Positions 1 to 5,199 of a stretch of DNA of 5,225 bases are shown in pieces. The stretch comes from Lewinellaceae bacterium (GTDB lineage: Bacteria > Bacteroidota > Bacteroidia > Chitinophagales > Saprospiraceae): NCBI GenBank assembly GCA_020636215.1, contig JACJYG010000027.1:1-5225 (forward strand), read 5' to 3'. The first letter of the stretch is position 1. Each line of letters opens with the position of its first letter. Position numbers and translations under genes: made by a program. The notes under the pieces are model-generated. The model was given only the letters and a program-made list of their open reading frames with translations, made no database searches and had not been told where the DNA came from.

Positions 1-563
1 CCGCCCAGGCTCAGGCCAATGGCCAATACGATCAATCCGACCGGAAGAGCGCCCAGGGAGCCCAAGCCCACTGGTTGGCCGGGGTTGCCAGGTACAAGGT
101 TGGGCCCCGTGAGGGAGAATACCGCAAAAAGCAGCACAAAGGTTCCCAGCATTTCGGAAAACAAATTCGCAAGGTCATGCCGAATCTGAGGAGCAGTGCA
201 GAACGTGGCGAGCTTCAGTGATTTGTCCTCTGTTGCGTGGTAATGTTGGCGATAGGCCAGCCAAACCAGCGTAGCGCCCAGAGCACCACCCAGAAATTGG
301 GCCAGAAGATAGAGGCCTACCGAAGCCCAGGGAAACTTTCCCGCCAGCGCCAGCCCGATAGTGACCGCCGGATTAATATGCGCCCCGCTGTAGTCCTGAG
401 CGACTAATACGGCCACAAAGACCGCCATGCTCCAGCCAAAAGTGATCACGATCCACCCACTTTGAGCACCTTTAGTCTTATCCAACACTACATTGGCCAC
501 TACGCCGTTACCCAGCAGGATTAATATAGCGGTGCCAATGAGTTCTGCAAGAAAGGGTGACAT
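1..563 (-). CDS. MIP-family channel, aquaglyceroporin-like (partial, C-terminus beyond window)
   Basis: Major intrinsic protein: an inner-membrane pore passing water and/or small neutral solutes such as glycerol. The ATG at 563-561 opens with MSPFLAELIGTAILILLGNG, the typical first membrane helix of this family. The first NPA box is clear (SGAHINPAVT, NPA at residues 64-66). Helices follow at roughly 80-105 and 138-156, and the frame is open for 187 codons to the left edge, ending in a GLSLGG segment that in relatives comes shortly before the second NPA box; that box and the filter arginine are therefore outside the window. Trp44 lies 20 residues before the NPA asparagine, the same spacing as the selectivity-filter Trp48 of E. 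coli GlpF, which favours a glycerol-type rather than a strict water pore (inference). No glycerol kinase or glycerol-3-phosphate gene is visible nearby, so the substrate is open. It is divergent from the next gene. Confidence 0.93.
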   Translation of the reverse strand, partial: MSPFLAELIGTAILILLGNGVVANVVLDKTKGAQSGWIVITFGWSMAVFVAVLVAQDYSGAHINPAVTIGLALAGKFPWASVGLYLLAQFLGGALGATLVWLAYRQHYHATEDKSLKLATFCTAPQIRHDLANLFSEMLGTFVLLFAVFSLTGPNLVPGNPGQPVGLGSLGALPVGLIVLAIGLSLG

Positions 564-756
564 ATCCGGGAATTTTAATTTAGCATTGAAGATAGAAAAA
601 TCAGAACTAAAATTAAGGGCAATAATGAAACCTGCTCCGCACAATTTTTCCTTTTCCATATGCCCTTGAACTGTTTTGGGCTTTGGAAGTCCAGAGTCTA
701 ACTGATAGACGGGGGTACTGAAAAAATCCCGTATCTTGCCGGCAAAAACCAAAGCC
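564..756. promoter_or_regulatory. Divergent spacer between MIP channel and secreted protein; promoters expected, not pinned down
   Basis: This 193-bp, AT-rich spacer must hold the promoters of two divergent genes. No complete Bacteroidota promoter (TTG, about 20 bp, TAnnTTTG) is present in either direction. The best plus-strand candidate is TATCTTGC at 732-739, which looks like the common TATCTTTGC box with one T missing and has no TTG at the right distance. On the minus strand TAATTTTA is a 7/8 match, also without a well-placed TTG. A perfect 10-bp palindrome, TTGCCGGCAA, lies at 736-745, 11 bases before the plus-strand ATG, and could be an operator or chance. Confidence 0.3.
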
Positions 757-1374
757 ATGAAAATGAAGAATTTTCTGACCTTCCTATTGTTGTTAGGCCT
801 GTACATGCCTTTAAGCGCCCAGGACCTGATGGATAAGCTGGCGGATGAGGCCTGCACCTGTATTTCCAAAAAAGATGTAGAAAAGATGGACGCTGACCAA
901 TTGCAGATGCAATTGGGCTTTTGCATTATGGAATCGGTAGGCGCCCACGCCGATGAATTCCAAAAGCAATACGGCGACCTGAACTTCAGCGACTCCGATG
1001 CGATGACCAAGCTAGGAGAACAGATCGGCATGAAGATGGCATTTAAATGCCCTACGGTGCTGATGAAAATGGCGTCCGTTCAAACGGAAGTGGCCACCAT
1101 GCCGGCGCCAGGCGTAGTGGAAGAACTCACCGGTACGGTCAAAGCCATTGATGGCGATGAAATTGCTCAGGTAACCGTTGTTGATGAGTCCGGCCGCACG
1201 CACAAGTTCCTTTGGCTTCGCTATTTTAACGGGTCCGACCGCTTTATCAGCGAACCTGGCAAGGTAATCGGCAGTAAGGTGAAAGTAACATTCGAAACCA
1301 TTGAAGCCTACTCTCCAAAAGCACGGGAATATTATGACCGCAAGGAGATACGGGGGGTGGAGTTTCTGAGGTAG
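757..1374 (+). CDS. Secreted four-cysteine protein with conserved C-terminal domain, function unknown
   Basis: A 205-residue exported protein. The ATG at 757 is chosen over an upstream in-frame TTG (736) because it opens directly into a signal peptide: MKMK, a hydrophobic core at residues 5-17, and PLSAQ with likely cleavage near residue 22. The mature N-terminal half is alpha-helical in character and has four cysteines (Cys33, Cys35, Cys56 and Cys98, the last followed by Pro), enough for two disulfides or a metal site. The C-terminal half (about 119-205) looks like a beta-rich domain: LTGTVKAIDGD, then RTHKFLWLRYFNGSDRFI, then YSPKAREYYDRKEIRGVEF. I recall this 'HKFLWL..F.GSD...YSPKA..Y....EI.G.EF' pattern from uncharacterised Bacteroidota proteins; no activity is known to me. 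The normal end EIRGVEFLR fits the family, so the frame is probably intact. The stop codon is the first three bases of the downstream 9-bp repeat array, and a G6 run (1352-1357) precedes it. Confidence 0.85.
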   Translation: MKMKNFLTFLLLLGLYMPLSAQDLMDKLADEACTCISKKDVEKMDADQLQMQLGFCIMESVGAHADEFQKQYGDLNFSDSDAMTKLGEQIGMKMAFKCPTVLMKMASVQTEVATMPAPGVVEELTGTVKAIDGDEIAQVTVVDESGRTHKFLWLRYFNGSDRFISEPGKVIGSKVKVTFETIEAYSPKAREYYDRKEIRGVEFLR

Positions 1375-1524
1375 ATACTGTAGATACTGTAGATACTGTA
1401 GATACTGTAGATACTGTAGATACTGTAGATACTGTAGATACTGTAGATACTGTGGATACTGTGGATACTGTAGATGCTGTGGATACTGTGGATGCTGTGG
1501 ATGCTGTGGATGCTATTGGAGCTG
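1372..1524 (+). repeat. 9-bp minisatellite, about 17 units of TAGATACTG and variants
   Basis: Tandem repeat with a 9-bp period. Units 1-9 (1372-1452) are perfect TAGATACTG. They are followed by TGGATACTG twice, TAGATGCTG, TGGATACTG, TGGATGCTG twice, TGGATGCTA and a degenerate TTGGAGCTG ending at 1524. Identity decays from left to right, so the perfect, gene-proximal units are probably the youngest. The first TAG is the stop codon of the upstream gene, and because the period is a multiple of three each of the first nine units repeats that in-frame stop. The -1 frame through the array is open and reads Asp-Thr-Val repeats; the opposite strand reads Ser-Thr-Val repeats. Neither has a convincing start, and I treat both as by-products of the repeat. 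Confidence 0.95.
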
Positions 1525-1540
1525 TAGCATCCACAGCATC
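1500..1540. repeat. Perfect 16-bp inverted repeat closing the minisatellite
   Basis: GATGCTGTGGATGCTA at 1500-1515 is exactly reverse-complementary to TAGCATCCACAGCATC at 1525-1540, with a 9-base loop between. The left arm is made of the last regular minisatellite units (14-16), and the right arm is almost two units of the same repeat in reverse orientation, so the array turns back on itself. As RNA it would form a strong 16-bp hairpin in the 3' untranslated region of the upstream gene, but it has no T-run behind it and is not by itself an intrinsic terminator. It could protect the 3' end of the transcript or be a by-product of a template-switching event. Confidence 0.9.
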
Positions 1541-1596
1541 AGTTCCCAAGGAGCGAGCATCTGAGCAGGGCCCCCGCCGGCCTATCTGTCGCGCCC

Positions 1597-1626
1597 ATGG
1601 CGGAAAAAGCCGGGCCATTTTTTTTT
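1597..1626 (+). terminator. Probable intrinsic terminator of the 757-1374 gene
   Basis: ATGGC (1597-1601) pairs with GCCAT (1614-1618). Inside this, GG (1602-1603) can pair with CC (1610-1611), leaving a small bulge, around an A-rich loop. Nine consecutive Ts follow at 1618-1626, partly overlapping the stem. The stem is short, but stem, loop and T-run are in the right order for the plus strand, and the site lies between two co-directional genes. If it works, the 1674 gene is transcribed independently from a promoter in the 48 bp that follow. Confidence 0.5.
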
Positions 1627-1645
1627 AAATCCATTAAAAACCCGC

Positions 1646-1653
1646 TAACTTTC
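1646..1653 (+). promoter_or_regulatory. Possible Bacteroidota -7 box for the 1674 gene
   Basis: TAACTTTC is a 7/8 match to TAnnTTTG, placed 20 bases before the ATG at 1674 and just after the probable terminator. No TTG element is found at the usual distance upstream, where the sequence is instead the T-run and a following A-rich segment. Position is reasonable, sequence support is weak. Confidence 0.25.
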
Positions 1654-1673
1654 ATTGGCACAACCTATTGCCT

Positions 1674-2273
1674 ATGAAGCGTTTCTACCATCTTTTCGCC
1701 CTTGTCTCATTCTTTATCTTCCTTGGAGCCAACCTGCATGCCAGCCCGCTTCGCGGTTATATTGTCACCAAGAATGGCCGGCAACTTACCGGATATATTG
1801 GCGAGGTATATCAGTCGGACTATTCCAGTATCGTTGTATTCATCAATGATTTTGGGTCTGTTTACCACATCCACGCAGAGCTGATCAAAGGCTTTGTTTA
1901 CAAAAACGAGGAAAATTATGTAGCCTATGCGTCGATGCCGGTGAGGAATGCCTGGCATTTTTTGCGCATTATAGAAAAAGGAAAGGCCCTGTCCTTATAT
2001 CAGGCGCCGGAATCGCAGGTAACGGTGGGTTTTATTCAGGGTTCCTTTCAGGTGAAGAGATACGAAGTCAGTGAGTTCTGGTTGCAGTTTGAAAATAAAA
2101 AACCGACACGCATCCGCAAGGTAGGCTATAAAGGCAAGATGCGCCGCCTGCTTCGAAAAACAGCGCCGGAACTTTCTCAAAAGATCGGTAGAGAAGGCTA
2201 TAAGTTTCAAGACTTGCCGGGCATCGTGCGGGAGTATAACCACTTCCTTTCCCAGAAACGTTGGAAGATTTGA
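1674..2273 (+). CDS. Secreted protein of unknown function, 'GYIVTKNGRQLTGYI' type
   Basis: A 199-residue exported protein. The ATG at 1674 is preferred over an in-frame TTG two codons earlier because it starts directly with a signal peptide: MKRF, a hydrophobic core at residues 7-21, and cleavage likely after LHA at residue 23. The mature protein begins with RGYIVTKNGRQLTGYI, then a segment ending in YHIHAELIKGFVYKNEENY, then FLRIIEKGKALSLYQ. This order (a 'G.I....G....GYI' strand pair, 'I.GF', 'FL..IE.G...LY') is one I know from uncharacterised Bacteroidota secreted proteins, where the gene is often annotated only as hypothetical. The C-terminal 60 residues are basic (KVGYKGKMRRLLRK) and helical. 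There are no cysteines and no lipobox. It lies 299 bp after the previous stop, with a probable terminator in between, so it is likely a separate unit. Confidence 0.82.
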   Translation: MKRFYHLFALVSFFIFLGANLHASPLRGYIVTKNGRQLTGYIGEVYQSDYSSIVVFINDFGSVYHIHAELIKGFVYKNEENYVAYASMPVRNAWHFLRIIEKGKALSLYQAPESQVTVGFIQGSFQVKRYEVSEFWLQFENKKPTRIRKVGYKGKMRRLLRKTAPELSQKIGREGYKFQDLPGIVREYNHFLSQKRWKI

Positions 2274-2284
2274 AAAGGCGGATT

Positions 2285-2312
2285 AGAGAGCCTCAAAATA
2301 GCGGCCCTCTTT
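2285..2312 (+). terminator. Weak candidate terminator hairpin after the 1674-2273 gene
   Basis: AGAGAGCC (2285-2292) pairs with GGCCCTCT (2303-2310) with one A/C mismatch, around a 10-base AT-rich loop, 11 bases after the stop codon. Only three Ts follow (2310-2312), so it may be a 3'-end stabilising hairpin rather than an efficient terminator. Confidence 0.3.
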
Positions 2313-2324
2313 GCCAGTAAGGCC

Positions 2325-2367
2325 GGGAATTACCCGATTTTACCCATTTTTACCCGCCAGAATTCCC
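2325..2367. promoter_or_regulatory. Phased TACCC triplet inside a GGGAATT/AATTCCC inverted repeat, possible operator
   Basis: TACCC occurs at 2331, 2341 and 2351, that is exactly every 10 bp, close to one helical turn, embedded in T-rich sequence (TTACCC, TTTTACCC, TTTTTACCC). The triplet is bracketed by GGGAATT (2325-2331) and AATTCCC (2361-2367), which are perfect reverse complements. It lies 52-94 bp before the ATG of the Zn-ribbon gene, where an upstream regulator site would be expected. No matching regulator is identified, so the function is inferred from the arrangement only. Confidence 0.35.
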
Positions 2368-2418
2368 AGTCTTTATGTAATTTGATGTTTGGAAGTTTAG
2401 GAAACTGACCTGGCAAAC

Positions 2419-2778
2419 ATGAAAAAAATTTGTATCGAATGCGGAGAAGAGATCACCGGCCGGGCCGACAAACGGTTTTGTTCTGATAATTGTCGCAGTA
2501 GCTACAACAACCGCCTGAATAGCGACGGCACCAACTTCATCCGCAACATCAATAATATTCTGCGAAAGAACCGCCGGATCCTGGCGGAACTCAACCCTTC
2601 CGGAAAGGCCCGGGTACACCGCGACAAACTGCTGGAGCGCGGTTTTAAATTCAGCTACTTCACGAATGAATTTGTGACCAAATCCGGCAACACCTACCGC
2701 TATTGCTACGATCAGGGCTACCTGGAGTGCGATCACGACTTTTTCACCCTGGTCATCCGAAAGGAGTATGTGGAATAA
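2419..2778 (+). CDS. Small cytoplasmic Zn-ribbon protein, conserved in Bacteroidota
   Basis: A 119-residue protein without signal peptide or membrane segment. The N-terminus carries a four-cysteine zinc-binding knuckle pair: C5-x2-C8 and C21-x3-C25 in CIECGEEITGR...KRFCSDNCR. After it comes a very characteristic helical stretch, YNNRLNSDGTNFIRNINNIL followed by RKNRRIL, rich in Asn and Arg, and a C-terminal part with TYRYCYDQGYLE and a final VIRKEYVE. I recognise the whole-length pattern as a Bacteroidota family usually annotated as hypothetical or as a DUF2116-type Zn-ribbon protein; at about 120 residues the length is normal and it looks complete. The FCSDNCR knuckle resembles zinc ribbons seen in nucleic-acid and ribosome-associated proteins, so nucleic-acid binding is plausible but not shown. 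The ATG at 2419 is the first in frame, with no Shine-Dalgarno sequence. It appears to be monocistronic. Confidence 0.9.
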   Translation: MKKICIECGEEITGRADKRFCSDNCRSSYNNRLNSDGTNFIRNINNILRKNRRILAELNPSGKARVHRDKLLERGFKFSYFTNEFVTKSGNTYRYCYDQGYLECDHDFFTLVIRKEYVE

Positions 2779-2888
2779 ATTATGGGGCTTTACAGCCTTA
2801 ATCGTACCTCGGGCGCGGCAAGAGAGAAAAATGTGTTAATTGATACTTGCAGCCCGTACCTCATCGTACAAGTAGAAAAAATGCTCGT

Positions 2889-3479
2889 ATGAAAAAAGAT
2901 CCTCAGTTTGCCCTCTATGCCCTGGTACTTACTACCATGCTCCTTTCCAGCCCCTCTTTGCAGGCCCAGCCAGCAAACGGCAACTTCCGAAACGCCACCA
3001 TTGGCGCCTCTGCGACCTTTATCTGGGAACCGGAGCTAGCCAATCCCAATACGGGTGAATCCTATACTTTCCGGGAATGGTCCTACAATTTTAATTTCGG
3101 GACAGACTATTGGGGAAAACGCATGCGAACGGGCATTCAGGGATTACTGATCCGGAACAGAAGCTTTGACAACCAACGGGCCAATTCCGGCATGGTGGGC
3201 CTGTTCCAACAATACAATTTTGTTCCGCGCTGGCGGCAGCGCCTGTACCTGGAAACCAGCCTTAATTACGGGAACTATTGCACTTGCGGTGCAGAAGACC
3301 CCTATCGCCAGGCAGGCTTGTATTACTGGGGATTGGGCGGCGGCCTGAATGTACCCCTGAAAAAAGCCTGGAGCCTGGACCTGGGCTTTTTTAATTACGA
3401 GATCCTGAACAGAACGGAGGGCAAGTACAATTACACCCAATATGTGATAGGTGTGGATTACCGATTGGGTACGCCCTGA
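2889..3479 (+). CDS. Probable outer-membrane beta-barrel protein
   Basis: A 196-residue exported protein. The ATG at 2889 is chosen instead of an in-frame TTG 14 codons upstream because it begins the signal peptide: MKKDPQF, a hydrophobic core at about 8-19, and SLQAQ with cleavage near residue 26-27. The mature chain has the alternating aromatic/small-residue pattern of a small beta-barrel: TIGASATFIWEP, WSYNFNFGTDYWG, MVGLFQQYNFVPRW, RLYLETSLNYGNY, LYYWGLGGGLNVPL, WSLDLGFFNYEI and TQYVIGVDYRL, which reads as six to eight transmembrane strands joined by short turns. Two close cysteines (YCTCG) could form a loop disulfide. The last strand is followed by GTP rather than the terminal aromatic residue of classical porins, which is common in Bacteroidota barrels. 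The role (small passive barrel, structural or assembly partner) cannot be read from sequence. Convergent with the next gene. Confidence 0.75.
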   Translation: MKKDPQFALYALVLTTMLLSSPSLQAQPANGNFRNATIGASATFIWEPELANPNTGESYTFREWSYNFNFGTDYWGKRMRTGIQGLLIRNRSFDNQRANSGMVGLFQQYNFVPRWRQRLYLETSLNYGNYCTCGAEDPYRQAGLYYWGLGGGLNVPLKKAWSLDLGFFNYEILNRTEGKYNYTQYVIGVDYRLGTP

Positions 3480-3515
3480 ATCCAGGGTTATAGGATTATA
3501 AATATCCAGGGCTGA

Positions 3516-3605
3516 TTTACCGAAATTGTTGACATGCCCAAGGGCTACGATAAAGCCATCGAGCCATGTAACCATTTCTACAATATAGCCCCGGAATACT
3601 TCTAG
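3516..3605 (+). other. Short protein-like open stretch in the convergent spacer (possible small ORF or gene remnant)
   Basis: After an in-frame TGA at 3513-3515 the frame is open for 29 codons to TAG at 3603-3605, with one ATG at 3534 giving a 23-residue peptide, MPKGYDKAIEPCNHFYNIAP plus EYF. Amino-acid make-up and codon choice (mostly C or G at third positions: GAC, CCC, AAG, GGC, TAC, GCC, ATC) look coding rather than random, although the stretch sits between two convergent genes and its stop overlaps the end of the minus-strand PepSY-like gene. It may be a tiny gene, the tail of a deleted gene, or chance; I cannot name a parent family. No ribosome site is seen. Confidence 0.3.
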
Positions 3606-4063
3606 TAGACCTCCAGCCCCTCGGTGAAGGGAATGCGCTGCTCCTGTAGCAGTACGCCTTGTTTATCCATCAGATTGATAACGACCTCTTCGTAATATTC
3701 CGATTCAATGCGGAAGATATAGCTGCCGTCAGGGAAGAGCACCTTTCCCATAAAAGTGATGTCGACATTGCGGTATTTTTTTTCCAGGAGGGTGCGTATT
3801 GGAAGGGGAAGTTGGTCGAGGTATAGGCGAATGCGGCTTTCATTCCATTTACCGGATTCATCGAAATAAGCCTTGGTCAGGCGGCCGTGGTCCTGGAAAG
3901 TCGCGATAACGCCATCTTTGCTATATTCCCAGTAGATATCCGGGGCGTTTATCTCGGGATAGAGTTGGGCAAAGGCATCTTTGACGATCTGAGGAACTTC
4001 ATCATTGGCGAATCCCCAACTGCTAAAAAGGCAAAAACAGGTGATCAAGGGCAAGATCTTCAT
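3602..4063 (-). CDS. PepSY-like periplasmic protein
   Basis: A 153-residue exported protein. The ATG at 4063-4061 (MKILPLITCFCLFSS...) is taken as the start; an in-frame TTG seven codons upstream would only lengthen the signal peptide. Cleavage is likely after GFA, residue 19. The mature part has the two-fold alpha-beta-beta layout of the PepSY-like family (putative beta-lactamase-inhibitor-like proteins of Bacteroidota). The first half runs VPQIVKDAFAQLYPE, then IYWEYSKDGVIATFQ with the conserved WE at 45-46, then AYFDESGKW. The second half runs LPLPIRTLLEKKYRNVDI, then SYIFRIES and MDKQGVLL. Such proteins sit in the periplasm and are thought to bind or modulate other proteins; no target is known here and no two-component system or protease lies beside it. 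It is transcribed away from the CHAD gene's end, 138 bp downstream of it, and ends next to the convergent barrel gene. Confidence 0.82.
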   Translation of the reverse strand: MKILPLITCFCLFSSWGFANDEVPQIVKDAFAQLYPEINAPDIYWEYSKDGVIATFQDHGRLTKAYFDESGKWNESRIRLYLDQLPLPIRTLLEKKYRNVDITFMGKVLFPDGSYIFRIESEYYEEVVINLMDKQGVLLQEQRIPFTEGLEVY

Positions 4064-4116
4064 GAAAATATTTTTTATGGTCAAATCTTAATTGTGGTGT
4101 TGCTAAGCTATTGAGC

Positions 4117-4137
4117 GCCGGATTATTATACACCGGC
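4117..4137. repeat. Small inverted repeat upstream of the PepSY-like gene, enclosing a TATAAT on the minus strand
   Basis: GCCGG (4117-4121) and CCGGC (4133-4137) are inverted copies around an 11-base AT-rich centre which on the minus strand contains TATAAT (4130-4125). It lies 54-74 bases upstream of the PepSY-like start. Bacteroidota promoters normally use TAnnTTTG, so TATAAT is not strong evidence here; the arrangement could be an operator or the weak 3' hairpin of the CHAD transcript, and it is short enough to be chance. Confidence 0.3.
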
Positions 4138-4201
4138 TACAAAGGACTATTACAAAAAGAAAGCGGTTTGGTTCTGAGTCCGGCCGGATTTTTTTCTGGA
4201 A

Positions 4202-5149
4202 TTATTGGAGGCGAGGGGGTTTATTCCTGCTTTTTTTGCCGTGAAGGCCTTTTATTTCCCAGCCCTGGAGGATGTTCCGCATGCGCTGGGCGAAGGCATC
4301 CGGTTTTTCGGCAAAAAGGCGGCGCCCAAGCTGCAGCGCATGATGGTGCAAGCGTTCCAATTGCTCCTGAGCGATAGCATGGAGTAAGCGACGAGAATCA
4401 TCTGGAAAGCGGCTTCCAAAATCTTTGAACTTCTCCTTTAGAAGGGCAAGGTCGTGATAATCACCCAGTGTATCACCTAGCTCTTTGAAGGATTTCAAAT
4501 AAGCTTTAAAAACTTTGGGCCAGGCTTTTTGCAACAGCTCATGCATATACCACAGATGCTTGACCCGCTTTCTCCAATCATGCATATCCTGGACAGTAGG
4601 GGTATTGGCATTTTTTTGAAACAACCTAAAGCCCGCCTTATACTGTCGGTACAATCCATGCAAAACTTCACCGAGGCAATTTTCATATAGAGGCAAGGCT
4701 ACAAACTGCTCGCGCCCCTGCTGAAGTTCATGGATCACTTTTTCTACATTGTTAATTCCTTCAGACAGCCCTTTTTGAAGGGCATCCTTTTCTTCTTGCA
4801 AAAGGGCCGACAGGCTGTCAAAAGCTTCCGTCCTGACAACTTCACCAAAATGGCCGCGCAACAACTCCACCGCCTCGATCAGGGAACTTATATCTCGCAG
4901 GCCTTCCAGTTCACGGGCAAGGCTCCGGTAGAAATCATTGCCTTCCCGATAATGGCTTTTTCCTGTTACATCCCGGATAAGCTCAAATAGCGAGCGCAGA
5001 CGCTTAAAGCACCGGCGGGCTTCATGAATGCCTTCATGCATAGCCTCATCATCGTTGGCCAGTGCATCAATGGCGGCATTGTTCAATTCCAGCCCGATAC
5101 GCCGTATGCCCTCCGGGAAAGATTCCTGGTTTTCCAGATAGTAGCCCAT
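4202..5149 (-). CDS. CHAD-domain protein, probable polyphosphate-binding
   Basis: A 315-residue soluble protein built almost entirely of one CHAD domain (conserved histidine alpha-helical domain). Its two helical-bundle halves each begin with the signature basic helix: HEARRCFKRLRS at residues 42-53 and HDWRKRVKHLWY at 190-201. Each signature is followed later by the paired acidic turn: LRDISSL around 84-90 and LGDTLGDYHDLALL around 224-237. The lined-up His, Arg and Lys residues form the positively charged pore that binds inorganic polyphosphate in characterised CHAD proteins (family knowledge). The C-terminal tail is basic (HGKKSRNKPPR). No CYTH/triphosphatase domain is fused, and neither ppk nor ppx is in the window. 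The ATG at 5149 is preferred over a TTG three codons upstream, and there is no well-spaced Shine-Dalgarno sequence. The frame is intact and length is normal for a stand-alone CHAD protein. It probably localises to polyphosphate granules or tunes polyphosphate use, which is inference. Confidence 0.93.
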   Translation of the reverse strand: MGYYLENQESFPEGIRRIGLELNNAAIDALANDDEAMHEGIHEARRCFKRLRSLFELIRDVTGKSHYREGNDFYRSLARELEGLRDISSLIEAVELLRGHFGEVVRTEAFDSLSALLQEEKDALQKGLSEGINNVEKVIHELQQGREQFVALPLYENCLGEVLHGLYRQYKAGFRLFQKNANTPTVQDMHDWRKRVKHLWYMHELLQKAWPKVFKAYLKSFKELGDTLGDYHDLALLKEKFKDFGSRFPDDSRRLLHAIAQEQLERLHHHALQLGRRLFAEKPDAFAQRMRNILQGWEIKGLHGKKSRNKPPRLQ

Positions 5150-5199
5150 CCTGCCCAATTTATTCTTTGAAAATCTCCCTAGAGATAAAACAGATGGTT

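Noticed and set aside
736..1374. Longer start (TTG at 736) for the first secreted protein
   Set aside because: It would add MPAKTKA ahead of a complete signal peptide and place the start inside a palindrome; the ATG at 757 is the simpler choice.
1372..1540. CRISPR-like array
   Set aside because: The units are 9 bp with no spacers, so this is a minisatellite; there are no cas genes.
1247..1618. Minus-strand open frame of 123 codons with long Ser-Thr-Val repeats
   Set aside because: It is the reverse reading of the 9-bp minisatellite plus the end of the upstream gene; the repeat alone keeps the frame open, and there is no promoter, signal or domain.
2350..2736. Minus-strand open frame of 128 codons opposite the Zn-ribbon gene
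   Set aside because: The plus-strand frame has an unmistakable conserved zinc-ribbon family sequence; the reverse frame is an Ala/Val-rich shadow.
2786..2797. GGCT-TTAC-AGCC mini hairpin just after the Zn-ribbon gene
   Set aside because: A four-base stem without a T-run is too weak to call a terminator.
2844..2874. TACTTG/CAAGTA inverted repeat and a duplicated CGTACCTC (2803 and 2855) before the barrel gene
   Set aside because: Six-base arms with a 19-base loop and an eight-base duplication are not enough to claim a riboswitch or operator.
3144..3575. Minus-strand open frame of 143 codons opposite the barrel gene
   Set aside because: It overlaps most of a gene with a clear signal peptide and barrel pattern, and its own product has no recognisable pattern.
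4179..4195. TCCGGCCGGA palindrome followed by seven Ts, terminator-like on the plus strand
   Set aside because: The palindrome has no loop and cannot fold as a proper hairpin, no plus-strand gene precedes it closely, and on the minus strand, where the CHAD gene ends, the run is A rather than T.
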